Shown here in pieces: positions 1-10,478 of a stretch of DNA of 64,000 nt (the first letter of the stretch is position 1; every line of letters begins with the position of its first letter). Source of the stretch: Homalodisca vitripennis (lineage: Eukaryota; Arthropoda; Insecta; Hemiptera; Cicadellidae). Made by a program: the position numbers and the translations under genes. The notes below the pieces were generated by a model. It ran no database searches and was not told where the DNA came from. It was given only the letters and a program-made list of their open reading frames with translations. The DNA lies in assembly GCF_021130785.1 (NCBI RefSeq), contig NC_060213.1:114592501-114656500 (forward strand), in the 5' to 3' direction.

Positions 1-340
1 TGCATCTGTCGGTCTGCCTGTCCGTACAACATCTCAAGAGTATACTGGCATATAGTCCTGAAATTATGCTTGAAGCTTCACATCTATATAAACAACATTG
101 AGTACGATGATGGTGCACGTCACTCCATGAGAGAATTTGCTAAGCATTATCGGATATTTTCACATTGATCTTACGGGTAACCATGGCGCCAACAAGTAAA
201 AATCGCAGGGTGACAATTTTTATTAACCAGAGCAAAATTATAAAATGTTGTATATGCGACATAGCAAAACATGCTACCTAATGACATATACAATAAACTT
301 GAAATGTTGCATGTAACCTCGGCGAGGTCTGGTACGTGAC
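1..340 (+). repeat. Family A dispersed repeat, copy 1
   Basis: This is the first of more than ten diverged copies of one dispersed family. Hallmarks, in order, are a CTGCCTGTCCG-like stretch near the start, a GAAATT..GCTTGAAGCTTC segment, a match to GGTGCATGTCACTCCATGG near 110-130, GGTAACCATGGCGCC near 177, and a GCATGTAACCTCGGCGAGG segment near 308-328. The same series recurs at 13380, 17470, 48060, 55020 and 57955. It has no coding capacity that I can see and its ends are not defined. Confidence 0.75.
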
Positions 341-839
341 ACGTGTTGTGACTTACTGCTTTCTACTTTGTTATATTCGTTATATATATCTATGTATACC
401 TATTCGTCGTTTTTTAGTTGTTAGATGATTGTTGCTAAAGAAATAATCATTTTTAACTCAACAGTCTTTTAAGAGCCAGCTTGCATTATGACACATTTTT
501 CCTTTCCATTTTAAGTTTTTCTCAATTCAGTTATTCCAATCTGTTGGTATTATGAATAAATCGTGAGACTATAGATTCTCACTTCTTTTTTGTCTATTAC
601 ACAATTACAAAAATACGATCGATAATAAAACTTATATGATCTAAACCAATTTAAAAGTTTTTGAGGCACGGATGCAACTCAAAATTCACTTCTATGTAAA
701 AAAGACTACTTTCAAACAATGTTCTATTAGTTTTGAAATATCAGATATCGTATCGGACTGTATTAGTATTTATTTTCACATTTAAGATTAATTTTTTTTG
801 CAATATATTATTTTTAAAAGGTGCCTTTATATTTCATCA
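341..839. other. Anonymous AT-rich DNA
   Basis: I see no gene, RNA or repeat boundary here. Confidence 0.6.
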
Positions 840-1130
840 AACTCACACATAGCCTAACGAAAAAACTACCTTAAATGTGAAAGCGAAGAACGTCCCTAGG
901 AAACAGCCGTTGGTCAACTCTACCATTCTAGTACAGTTACTGACTATGAAGATTGATGATCTGAGCGTATTCGTGTAGAGAACTGTGATACATACGGAAA
1001 TTGTGCAGTGGATATACTCGTAGAACGCGGCCAGGAAAAACAAAGTATTTATATTTTTTATGTCTGTATAACTTTCCTCTTCTCTTAACATCTATATAGA
1101 ATACTTATCTGTCATGATCAACTATGGGAA
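840..1130 (-). repeat. Family A-related fragment
   Basis: It shares the CACATAGCCTAACGAAA segment with position 6098 and the GTAGAGAACTGTGATAC segment with 48308 and 48533, so it belongs to the same dispersed family. An 82-codon open frame lies across it on the minus strand, but it runs through repeat DNA and is probably a chance ORF. Strand is uncertain. Confidence 0.45.
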
Positions 1131-1204
1131 AGTATATTAGTTTGACTACGTGTGGTAAGAGAGATAACGTCCAGCTAAACGCAGGTTAAATGTCTTACCC
1201 TAAC

Positions 1205-1342
1205 GTGAACAGTAATACGGAACAAATACAACTATACAACAATTAGCTAAGGAAGGTCACGTAGTGTAGTGAGTGGAGGAAGAGGAAAAGAAAACGTGAC
1301 TGTCCTGCAACTGTACGTGCTTCATCACGTGATGAAGCACGT
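1205..1342 (+). repeat. Repeat B, copy 1, ending in a perfect palindrome
   Basis: Positions about 1217-1332 match 36902-36791 on the opposite strand at high identity over about 115 bp. Shared landmarks are CGGAACAAATACA, AATTAGCTAAGG, GAGGAAAAGAAAACGTGAC and TGCAACTGTACGTGCTTC. In this copy the match runs into a perfect 28-bp palindrome at 1315-1342. In the other copy the homology stops at the central CACGTG. Confidence 0.85.
1315..1342. repeat. Perfect 28-bp palindrome with CACGTG core
   Basis: The sequence is its own reverse complement for 28 bp; the inner 20 bp are GCTTCATCACGTGATGAAGC. It contains a CACGTG E-box at its centre. It may be the junction of two head-to-head repeat B ends, because copy 2 at 36793 keeps only one arm. 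Confidence 0.9.
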
Positions 1343-2526
1343 GCTTATAACCTATAGCAGAGAGAAGACTATTTAAAAACATAACTACTATTATAATGAG
1401 TGGAATTACATCATTATTCTTGCCTGTATTTATTTCTCTTGTCAAGTTTTAATTTTTATAAGGAAATCTATATTTTCATTAGTGATATAATATTTATTAT
1501 TATATATTCAATAGATAATTACGTATAATATAAATTAATAAAGTTAACGAATCCTTTGAAGGTAAATAATTTGCTTGAACACAAAATACTGTTCTTGGAC
1601 TACTAAGAATTATTACGTGTCTCAAAGTAATGTCTCAAACCAGATTAGTTAATAGATATTGTTTTTATTTCAGAAGATGTAGCACATTCTTTAATTCTGA
1701 TACAAAAACCACAAAAGTAACATACTGTTTAATATTACAAACTTAAGTTACTTTGGAGGATCAAATATGCGGTACAGTGATATATTAATACTTCAGATTG
1801 TTGGTAAACCGGAAATACTACCGATACCGGAAATGAATTAGATATGACGTAGATTGTAATGGCCGGAAATAAAACCTTTTCAATAGAAGAAGAATTTAAA
1901 GACAATATTGCTCTAAAATTGCAAAAGATCCCCTCTCGGTCCCTAAGCCACACTACAACAAAAGAATACTAATAACTGAAAGCCTGAGTAACCTATTAAC
2001 ATACTGACCGTAATAAATTACAATAGCCATAAATATAATCTTTTTAGGCATATTCTTGGTCGAGGGCAAAAAAAGGCAAAGTCACATTGGTGTATGAAAT
2101 AGAATTAACTCAAACCAGAAATGTTCATAGACGTGCAAACTCTACGAAATTTTGTGCAAAGCTGCGGGTTACTGCTAGTAGTGTAGTATTTCTAAAACAC
2201 AATATCATTATCGCGCAGGTACTTAGCAACTAATCAACAGACTTCTATTGCGATGGGATTTCTGCGTGCAGTCCTTACTAAAAATATTTTTCTTTCATAT
2301 GCTTTACATAGTTAGGATTATTAAGTTTCCAGAACAATAAAAAAAATGTTACTTGAGTCTTTCGTCCTTTTTTCACAGACTTCCTTCGGAATTAATTTCG
2401 TTAGTCAATGAAGCCTGACTAGAAGAGAGAGGACGAATTTGAATCATCATAAATAAAAATGAAGAATAACTTTTGCTGAAGAAACGAAACTAAATTATTT
2501 TATTTTAAGGAGTACTCGGTATTATT

Positions 2527-2527
<1 letters not shown>
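1343..2527. other. Anonymous AT-rich DNA
   Basis: No supported gene. Short open frames here, including a 72-codon frame on the minus strand at 1735-1953, have no recognisable motif and are of the length expected by chance in AT-rich sequence. Confidence 0.6.

Positions 2528-2592
<65 letters not shown>
2528..2592. repeat. (TA)n microsatellite
   Basis: An uninterrupted TA dinucleotide run of about 65 bp. Confidence 0.98.
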
Positions 2593-2593
<1 letters not shown>

Positions 2594-3234
2594 CAAGCGT
2601 ACGTAAACTGTAGCCTAGCAATTGAGCTTCTAACATTGCCGTTACTAGTAGAAACTCTAAGTGTCATAGTGCTATAAATATAGTATTAATGCAGTACAAC
2701 AGGACAAACAGTCCATGTAGAACAAATAACACACTGTGCTACAGTATACATTAGAATTAAATAAGAGATAGGTTTAAAATACCCAATCACACTACTGTTT
2801 AAATATTAGTTTTATTCTAACAATGAATATTGAGATTGCCCTGATCTGGATTCAATATTTGACTTGGGTAATATTTTTCATTCATGTGGAATGTTAAAGA
2901 TGTACTAATTCGAATGTATGCAGAAATACGTTTCATGTAATCCTAAAATTAAACAGTGTTAATTTTGACAAAATATAGCTTTTCTTGATGGACGAATTAT
3001 TGCAAAGTTACAATACGAGATAAAATTAAAACTTGAGTCTGATTACTAACTACTGTTTGAAATTCCATTCGAAGCTTAAACATTGTGACTAAACCAGGTT
3101 ACAATCTGCAACGGTATGTTTGTTATTCTGGGAAATGCTTGTCACCTTCATAATAGAGAAAAAATCGTTGGTTGTCTACCTTATTTAAAACTTTCAATCC
3201 ATGCAACCCAGAAAACATACAATATTCATATATT
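2593..3234. other. Anonymous AT-rich DNA
   Basis: No gene or repeat recognised between the microsatellite and the TTAA transposon. Confidence 0.6.
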
Positions 3235-4308
3235 TTAAGGGGAGCGGGAAGGCAAAAAATTGAATTTTTGTTAGTTTTCTGTTTTTTTTTTTTATTTTTT
3301 GTTACTCAGCCTTGTACAGTTTCAGAAAATATAACACTTTTTGTTGCAAGATTATCCTAAGTACGTAAAGAAAATTATTTACGAAGTAACTACCGGCGCT
3401 TTTGGCATGAAATTTTACTCACACTGTGAACAAATTTCATATAGTACAACCTGTGTTGTTACTGATGCAGTATTTTTACCAAGTGACATAATGGCCACAA
3501 TTAAACAAATTTATAAGGATTTAGCGAACCCCGAACTTCTAAAAAAGTGCCTTCACCAAAAAACTCAAAATCCTAACGAAAGTTTTAATAACGTAGTGTG
3601 GAATAAAGTCCCAAAAATGTGTTTGTGAGACTGAACACTTTGAAGTTAGGTGTGCTGGATGCAGTGCTAAGTTTCAATGATGGATTTGCCAGTAAGTTGG
3701 ATATCTACAATGAATTACGCCTAACTTTGAGTAAAAACTCAGTGCTCGCGCTTCGTGGTTTTTATGTTTTGCGAATCAAGAAAGCCGACAAAGCTGCACA
3801 ACTAATGACCAAGGAAGCCATAACAGCTAGAAAAAAGAGAAGACTGGTTCTAGAGGAGGATCAGGAGCATGCTGATGGCCCTGCCTATGGTTCTGTAGCT
3901 AAAGTACCTTGTTTTAAATATAACCGTCGTTTCCCGAAAACTATGTTATTTTAAACAAAGGTACATTTTTCTCAAAAACCAATGGAGGTATGGCAACCAA
4001 TTTTTTTCCACTTATAAAACACCTAATTACCTAACCATGGAAGCAGAATAGATAGTGTAGCACAACACACTAGCTTCAAACAAAAAAAATATTTTTCTAA
4101 AACAGCTAGAAATTTTAAATAACATTTAAAAAATCTAAATAATCTATTAATTTATTTTTAATTTTTATCATTGTGCTTCTGTAGTTAGATAAATATAACA
4201 ATACACACACAAAATTGTAGGCCTATAGATTTAATGGTTCCTGAGAAAAGTGTACCTAAATTTGTAGAATTTAACATGGTCGGTATAGGGCCTTCCCGCT
4301 CCCCTTAA
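3235..4308 (+). mobile_element. TTAA-flanked DNA transposon, internally deleted (copy 1)
   Basis: The element is bounded by perfect 15-bp terminal inverted repeats, GGGGAGCGGGAAGGC at 3239-3253 and its reverse complement at 4290-4304. Each repeat is abutted on its outer side by TTAA (3235-3238 and 4305-4308), the expected target-site duplication. TTAA duplication is known for the piggyBac and Kolobok superfamilies. Inside is a frameshifted remnant of a transposase whose best-preserved block resembles what protein databases call a Mutator-like transposase domain. At about 1.07 kb it is far shorter than its relative at 41752-45357, and only the C-terminal part of the protein is left, so I infer an internal deletion. 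Assignment to Kolobok rather than piggyBac is inference. Confidence 0.85.
3383..3954 (+). pseudogene. Transposase C-terminal remnant, frameshifted
   Basis: Two overlapping plus-strand frames carry one protein. The first contains IMATIKQIYKDLANPELL followed by KCLHQKTQNPNESFNNVVW near 3540-3603. The second continues with PKNVFVRLNTLKLGV and DAVLSFNDG and then a basic tail (KKADKA, ARKKRR), ending at the TAA at 3952-3954. The CLHxKTQNPNESFN-V-W block and the LGVxDAVxxFN block are typical of transposases with the so-called Mutator-like domain found across arthropod and cnidarian genomes. The frame changes in the CCCAAAAA run at about 3610-3617, which needs only a single-base indel. The N-terminal two thirds of the protein and its catalytic region are missing. 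Nothing suggests function now. Confidence 0.8.
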
Positions 4309-4949
4309 ATCAGCTGCAACGAATGATGTTAAAATGCATATGGCTACAAAACATAATAAAGCAAGTTTCTTTCACATTAACATTCATTGGTTTATAAATT
4401 AAATACAGTAAATAAGGCTTTTACCCATCACAGGATTTCGTTTAGAAATACAATTGATTGAATTTTAAAAACTAAGTACAGACTAAATAACCAGATACAT
4501 AGTAAAGTGCGGTGCAATAAAATTTTAATTATTGAAGTGTATTCTCTCAAAGTTAAATCGTTGTAAATACCATGCAGCTACACAGAGTTAACAACAGGAA
4601 AACGTATTCTCTCTTTTAATTTATGAGCTCTTTGTTAAAACAAAACAAATACGACGAGCGTTTCTATTCATTCTTTCAAAATTTATTAATGCAACCTTTC
4701 GTTAAAACGTGCTGTTATATAACGTGTTATTATGATGGCCTAGTTTATGTAATATAATATCTACGTTTGTATTGTATGTGTTTAGACGAATAAAAATTTT
4801 AAAATATCGGGTGATTCCATGATTTTCCATGGGACTCCAAATAACGAACTTGACTATATTAAAACTAAACCAACTAATACTTGGACGAGAATTATATAAG
4901 AGTAAAATGGGTAGGTTAATATAATTTAAATGTGGATTAAAATAATAAT
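4309..4949. other. Anonymous AT-rich DNA
   Basis: No gene supported. An 86-codon frame on the minus strand at 4702-4962 has no recognisable feature. Confidence 0.6.
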
Positions 4950-5315
4950 TTACTCGCGGCATGCCACCAGTTCAAGGGTGCAAAGAGTTGGTACTTTCCA
5001 AGAATTTCCTTCTCCAGGCACAGGAAACTGTTCAGCTAGTGACCTGGATATCTGCAGATATGCATGAAAATCTGATATTAGCACTGCTTCATTGTTGGAA
5101 TAAACAAAGAATAACAAATGCTGTCTTCCAGTAACCGGTGGATTCAGTTCATCCACAATGGCACGAGAGGATATCAGGATATGGAAAGTTATAACATGGT
5201 CAATTTCGTTTCGTACAAGTTTAGAAAAATAACAAAAGAGACAGGGACGCCAAAATATCACAAGTAAGATATAATAAATAAATAAGAAATACCACGGGTA
5301 AATATTTTGCACCAA
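4950..5315 (-). CDS. Unrecognised 121-codon ORF, possibly part of a decayed gene
   Basis: I do not recognise this protein. The frame opens at a TTG at 5315 directly after a stop. Its N-terminus is hydrophobic (YFLFIYYILLVIFW), and the second half, encoded by the more GC-rich stretch 4960-5200, is ordinary soluble-looking sequence (DELNPPVTGRQHLLFFVYSN and later LAEQFPVPGEGNSWKVPTL). It lies only 26 bp from the repeat ORF at 5342-6028 on the same strand but in another frame. The two together keep about 1.08 kb of minus strand nearly open, which could reflect one decayed gene. A GTAAAT donor-like site overlaps the 3' end, so an exon is also possible. A frame this long is still expected about once by chance in a window of this size and composition. 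Confidence 0.25.
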   Translation of the reverse strand: MVQNIYPWYFLFIYYILLVIFWRPCLFCYFSKLVRNEIDHVITFHILISSRAIVDELNPPVTGRQHLLFFVYSNNEAVLISDFHAYLQISRSLAEQFPVPGEGNSWKVPTLCTLELVACRE

Positions 5316-5341
5316 TCTTTATGCTAAAGCGGAATAGAACA

Positions 5342-6028
5342 CTACATATTTTGCATTAGAAACCCAAACCGAGAGTGACCAAAGTGGCAAAGCATCGGAT
5401 GCAGACATCGCGATTCAAAATTTGTGTAGATGTAAAAAACCGAGGAAAGTGGTCGTACGAGTTTATGATCATCAACATAGCTAAATATTGACATAGGGTC
5501 TTTAGTGTTTACTATTGAGTTTTTATCATACGGTTGTTCATCTATTATTACATTATTTAGTAATGCGAGTTTAAGATCATCAACATAGCTAAATATTGAT
5601 ATAGGCTCTTCAGTGCTTACTGTCGAGTTTTTATCATACGGTTGTTCATCTCTTATTACATTCTGTGGTCGTACGAGTTTATGATCATCAACATAGCTAA
5701 ATATTGACATAGAGTCTTTATTGTTTACTATTGAGTTTTTATCATACGGTTGTTCATCTATTATTACATTATTTAGTAATGCGAGTTTAAGATCATCAAC
5801 ATAGCTAAATATTGATATAGGCTCTTCAGTGCTTACTGTCGAGTTTTTATCATACGGTTGTTCATCTCTTATTACATTCTGTGGTCGTACGAGTTTATGA
5901 TCATCAACATAGCTAAATATTGACATAGAGTCTTTAGTGTTTACTATTGAGTTTTTATCATACGGTTGTTCATCTCTTATTACATTCTGTGGTCGTACGA
6001 GTTTTAATAAGCAAATGGAAGAATTCAT
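5342..6028 (-). CDS. 228-codon ORF of tandem 36-residue repeats
   Basis: This is the longest open frame in the window, starting at an ATG at 6028. After nine residues it holds five full 36-residue units and the start of a sixth, then a different tail of about 34 residues. Each unit has a core of DEQPYDKNS, a variable segment, then SIFSYVDD. Two types alternate. One begins LVRPQNVIRDEQ and the other LALLNNVIIDEQ, so the DNA period is 108 bp with a 216-bp higher-order unit. The frame is kept because 108 is a multiple of three. There is no signal peptide or membrane segment, and I recognise no family. Unique coding content is only about 120 codons, so chance plus tandem expansion could explain the length; a repeat-protein exon is the alternative. 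Confidence 0.35.
   Translation of the reverse strand: MNSSICLLKLVRPQNVIRDEQPYDKNSIVNTKDSMSIFSYVDDHKLVRPQNVIRDEQPYDKNSTVSTEEPISIFSYVDDLKLALLNNVIIDEQPYDKNSIVNNKDSMSIFSYVDDHKLVRPQNVIRDEQPYDKNSTVSTEEPISIFSYVDDLKLALLNNVIIDEQPYDKNSIVNTKDPMSIFSYVDDHKLVRPLSSVFYIYTNFESRCLHPMLCHFGHSRFGFLMQNM
5451..6004. repeat. 108-bp tandem array with 216-bp higher-order unit
   Basis: GGTCGTACGAG recurs at 5451, 5667, 5883 and 5991. The first three spacings are 216, 216 and 108 bp. The intervening half-units start with a different TAATGCGAGTTTAAG version. Units are nearly identical, so the expansion is recent. Confidence 0.95.
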
Positions 6029-6059
6029 GTTAGTGAATTTTTACATCAGTAATGTTTTT

Positions 6060-6260
6060 GTATCTTCTAGTTGTATTATGCACAACTACGTTATAACACA
6101 TGTAGCCTAACGAAATGAACGATATAGTTGGAATTTCGCCTGAAACGCAGCGAAGACAATTACGCGACAAGAGGTGGAGTGTACTTCTACATCAACCTCC
6201 TACCATCTCGGTACGAAATTTATTGAAATATCTTCTGTTAAATGTTACATCTTTACATTC
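6060..6260 (+). repeat. Family A copy; right part forms an inverted pair with 8110-8262
   Basis: Positions about 6120-6258 match the reverse complement of 8137-8262. Shared segments are TACGCGACAA, TGGAG.GTACTTCTA, CTCCTACCATCT and ATATCTTCTGTT. The upstream CACATGTAGCCTAACGAAA ties it to family A. Confidence 0.8.
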
Positions 6261-8109
6261 TCATGTCAGGAAAATGCATAAATAGAAATAGTGCTTTAAT
6301 AATGTACAAAATGTAATCGCACTAAGAAATTTGCAAAGTATTGCAACGATCACTTTGATACAAATAATGTTTTAAATATAACTGGCAGTGGCAGATGTAA
6401 ATTAATCAGTGTGCAAGGGAAAGACAGGAAATGGGACAATAGCGTCTCGTCTGTTTCCATATCTCGTCAACTCAAATAGGTTAGACAGCGCGGCGCGGCA
6501 TGTAGTCTGTGAGGGGCTGTCGAAACTTTACTGTAACTTTGACGCTGCCTGTTTCCTTATGTGACCATTTCGGATACAACTTTATAACTTTGTTTATCAC
6601 ATATTGTTTTGGAAACTGATGAAAATATTGGTTATAGACTTATTGTTTCATTCTGTATTGTATTGTAAAATAATTTAAAGTGTAAACAGTACTTGAATTT
6701 CAACTCATCTTCTCTCAAAATGACACTTAATGTACCATTTGCAAACAGTTTTAAATGTTTACTGACTACTATTGTAAGTAAATGTCAATGGTAAAGTAAT
6801 AATCTTTATAGATATGACCAACGTATTTATAGAGTATACGTTTATGTATGGAGATTAATTGGTATTTTTTACCTTTACAAAATTACTGCCCTGTAATTTG
6901 AGCCTTTTTATTATATTGTTATCAAATGTTGTATCGAAACTTATCGATCCCAATAAAAATTTAGAATTATTAGGAGTATTATGGTATTTCAAGTAATTAC
7001 CTTCACAGGAAACACTTTCGAGTCATTTACAGGCTTTTAATAGTCTATAAGGTCAGATACAGTTCACTTAATATTACCATTCTGCTAAGACAGGAACTTT
7101 GGTTCAGGCATAAATTGATCGTCTTTTTAGTTACAGGGTATTAAACTGATCAAAATGCAACACTATAAGTGTTTCATAGGTTATGTTATTTTAGCTTTTT
7201 ATATACCAATAACTAACAGCAAGACACCTCGCATCAGCGTCAACTTGGAGATAAGAACACGAAAATCCGCTGCGTTAAGCTAAGGAGTTGTTACTTTAGT
7301 AGATGCCCTATGCTGTATTTAACTTATTTTAACACTGACGGCTGGTTTCGTGTATACAGCTTATTCACTCTTATTATGACCAGACCATAGTTTTATTGCT
7401 TCGAAGAAAATTCTATTTGATATACAGTTAACAGGAACTAATAACTCGAAACATTTGTGCATTAAAAAAACTCTTCATTTTGAAAGTACACTTTTTTATA
7501 AACTCTTATTAGTTGATCGAGGTACAATTTAAAGTAGAAAATAGCGCAAAAATTGTTAAACCACTTCGAAGGAATCACAAACCTTGTGTAAAAGTTCTTG
7601 TCACCTTTTGGTTTTGTAAAGCATAAAAAACACACCATTCCTCCATCAAGTGTGTATTACTTCTCGTTCAAGAGAACTCATAAATCCACATGCACAAACA
7701 CACATTAAAAAAAGCTCAGATTTCGTTTATTTATTTGTGAACGGTACAAAAATTTTGTAAAAATATGTAACAAATAATAAATATATTAAATACATAAAAA
7801 ATAATGTGAAACACAATAAACCCAACTGGCAGATATTACAATGAGTTCTTCATTTACGTGCGGTTCAAACACTGGAGAACACTCTTCTTAAAAGTGGTGA
7901 CACTAATTTCTTCAAAGAAGTCCAATGTAAGGGAAAGGGAGGAGCTCCTTGTTATATTAAGGAGGCGAGGCAGAGTAGCAAAGTACTTATAGTTTCTATC
8001 ATGTTGCCTGCGACCAAAAATGTATCTAAAGCGAGTTCAAGTAGGAAGGCGGAAATCGATCCGACTAAGGAATAACTCTCCTCAAATAACTAAGATAAGA
8101 ATTTTTTTA
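6261..8109. other. Anonymous DNA with a small CpG-rich pocket
   Basis: Mostly AT-rich without a supported gene. Around 6440-6560 the composition shifts, with a GCGCGGCGCGGC run at 6488-6499 and several CpG. This could be a regulatory pocket or old repeat, but no promoter motif is clear. Confidence 0.5.
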
Positions 8110-8265
8110 ATTCTTCCGGGTTTTGCTATTATTATAAGGATGTAACATTGAACAGAAGATATTGCAATGAATTTCGAACCAAGATGGTAGGAGATTGATT
8201 TAGAAGTACGCTCCACTTTTTGTCGCGTAAAAGACTTCGCTTAGTTTCACTTTCCCTTTTGGGAA
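8110..8265 (-). repeat. Family A copy, inverted relative to 6120-6258
   Basis: This is the reverse-complement partner of the copy at 6120-6258. The two lie about 1.9 kb apart and could pair as a large stem. Confidence 0.8.
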
Positions 8266-8557
8266 TCCTTTAACAATAGTAAATAAATAGTACAACTTAT
8301 AAAATTGTATACTACAACGAATACTTAGTTAAAAATAGTACATTTCAAAAGGTTTTATCAGAAGATGTTTGAAAGCCGAGTTTAGATGCAACGTACTTCT
8401 ACTAAATTCTACAAAATTGTATTGAAAATGAGAAATGCTTTGATGATGTTGAATCTTAATTCTCTTGACCTAATCATACATGATATAACCTTTTCTTAAG
8501 GATGAATATAACTTTCGATGTTATCGAGTTGCTTGATTTGGCAATCATAAAATGAAA

Positions 8558-8994
8558 CACTGAATGAACTTTGGTAGTGACTGCTGATTGAAAATTATAA
8601 ATCTAGTAATTATTTAATTAAATAAGCATGAAATCAACAACAATAAATGTACCATTTAACTTCTAGTTCTAATTTCTTTATGTTACTTGTGTTGGTATAC
8701 CTCGTGTTAAAATGCCGTAGTTTGTTTACAAATGTATTTAATGTGAGATTCTCTTGTTGCTACTATAGTTACAACTAAGACCAGTATCAATGCTCAGCCA
8801 AATTCCATAGAGTGGCATGAATCCGATGTTCCTATCTAGAATTTAAGCTTCATGCAAATTTACAATTTCAAGTCTAGTTAGGTTAATTAGTTCTCAAAAT
8901 ATCGTGCTGATAGAACGATAAATGGAAATAAATTTTGGTAGTTCCTTGAGTGATAAGCTTCGCTAACGCTCAGCAAAAAACCTGTTAATCGATG
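8558..8994. repeat. Recent tandem duplication, unit 1 (437 bp)
   Basis: The unit starts at CACTGAATGAACTTTGG and ends just before the next copy of that string at 8995. It carries family A segments in reverse orientation (CTCAGCCAAATTCCATAGAG near 8792, GCTTCGCTAACGCTCAGC near 8958). Confidence 0.97.
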
Positions 8995-9431
8995 CACTGA
9001 ATGAACTTTGGTAGTGACTGCTGATTGAAAATTATAAATCTAGTAATTATTTAATTAAATGCAAGCATGAAATCAACAACAATAAATGTACCATTTAACT
9101 TCTAGTTCTAATTTCTTTATGTTACTTGTGTTGGTATACCTCGTGTTAAAATGCCGTAGTTTGTTTACAAATGTATTTAATGTGAGATTCTCTTGTTGCT
9201 ACTATAGTTACAACTAAGACCAGTATCAATGCTCAGCCAAATTCCATAGAGTGGCATGAATCCGATGTTCCTATCTAGAATTTAAGCTTCATGCAAATTT
9301 ACAATTTCAAGTCTAGTTAGGTTAATTAGTTCTCAAAATATCGTGCTGATAGAACGATAAATGGAAATAAATTTTGGTAGTTCCTTGAGTGATAAGCTTC
9401 GCTAACGCTCAGCAAAAAACCAGTTAATAAT
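8995..9431. repeat. Recent tandem duplication, unit 2
   Basis: Nearly identical to unit 1. The differences I can see are a 2-bp insertion giving AAATGCAAGC instead of AAATAAGC near 9058, and a few bases at the right end near 9422. Confidence 0.97.
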
Positions 9432-10404
9432 GTTACTTATAATCACATCGTACACTGGATTTAGAAAGGCAGAAATAGAATAACCATTCAATTCATAAGT
9501 AGCCATATAAATTCCAAACCATTGCAAACCTTTACAAATTCAGATGTACGTATCTTCTTTGAACCTTGTGGACCGGACCTGTGTATTTGCAATGCAGATG
9601 GTTTACTGGTCAATATCATGTAAACCGCAAACTCTCACTCGTCCCATTGACTTTCTTTCCACTTTTTCTATGAAATTTAAGAAATATACCTAAACAATTT
9701 CGTACGATTTAATTTTTTATATTTGACCTGCAATCACTTTTGTGTGGCTCCATGCTGTTAGAGATATCGAAACGTCCTTAAACCAAAATCTACGTTTGAG
9801 ATGGTAATTCATTGTTTTGTTACCTGTTTCTGGCAACAGTTATTACTCAAATTTGCTACCTAGTTCAAACTGAAAATTTATTTTTGTGTTTTATGAGCTA
9901 CCATGATGCCATAATTTGCCATAATATTTTGTAAGCAAGATACTAAATGAAACACAAACTATACTCTTAGTAGATCAAAACTTTGTAAAACAAAAACTTC
10001 AAACCATTTTTTCTAGTACATACTAGGTAGCCGAATTTACACGAAGACTAATGCCTAAGATTATTGAGTAGATGTAGTCACACCTTTAAAAAGTAAGCGA
10101 AGACAGTAAACTGAATCTTTTTTAACAGCAACACAATGAATTTACTCTTGAAATAATTTTCTTGATGATTACAAAGTTTTCAGAGGCAATAAGAGCTTTA
10201 AAACTGACAGACGCTGATATTGAACGTAAAATGTAATAAAACGTTTTTTATCAGCTGGAGCGGAAAACCAACAGTTGTCGCTGGTTGCTTTCTGTTTTCT
10301 TTTCTTTACCAACATCTAGATTCTGAAATATAACGTGAAGTAATTTATTTTATTTTACCAGATCAGACATTGTTTGCAAAATGTTATGTACTATATTTAT
10401 GCAT

Positions 10405-10409
<5 letters not shown>
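9432..10409. other. Anonymous AT-rich DNA
   Basis: No gene or repeat structure recognised. Confidence 0.6.

Positions 10410-10471
<62 letters not shown>
10410..10471. repeat. (TA)n microsatellite
   Basis: A TA run of about 62 bp. It produces an apparent isoleucine-tyrosine open frame that is not a gene. Confidence 0.98.
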
Positions 10472-10473
<2 letters not shown>

Positions 10474-10478
10474 GAAAA

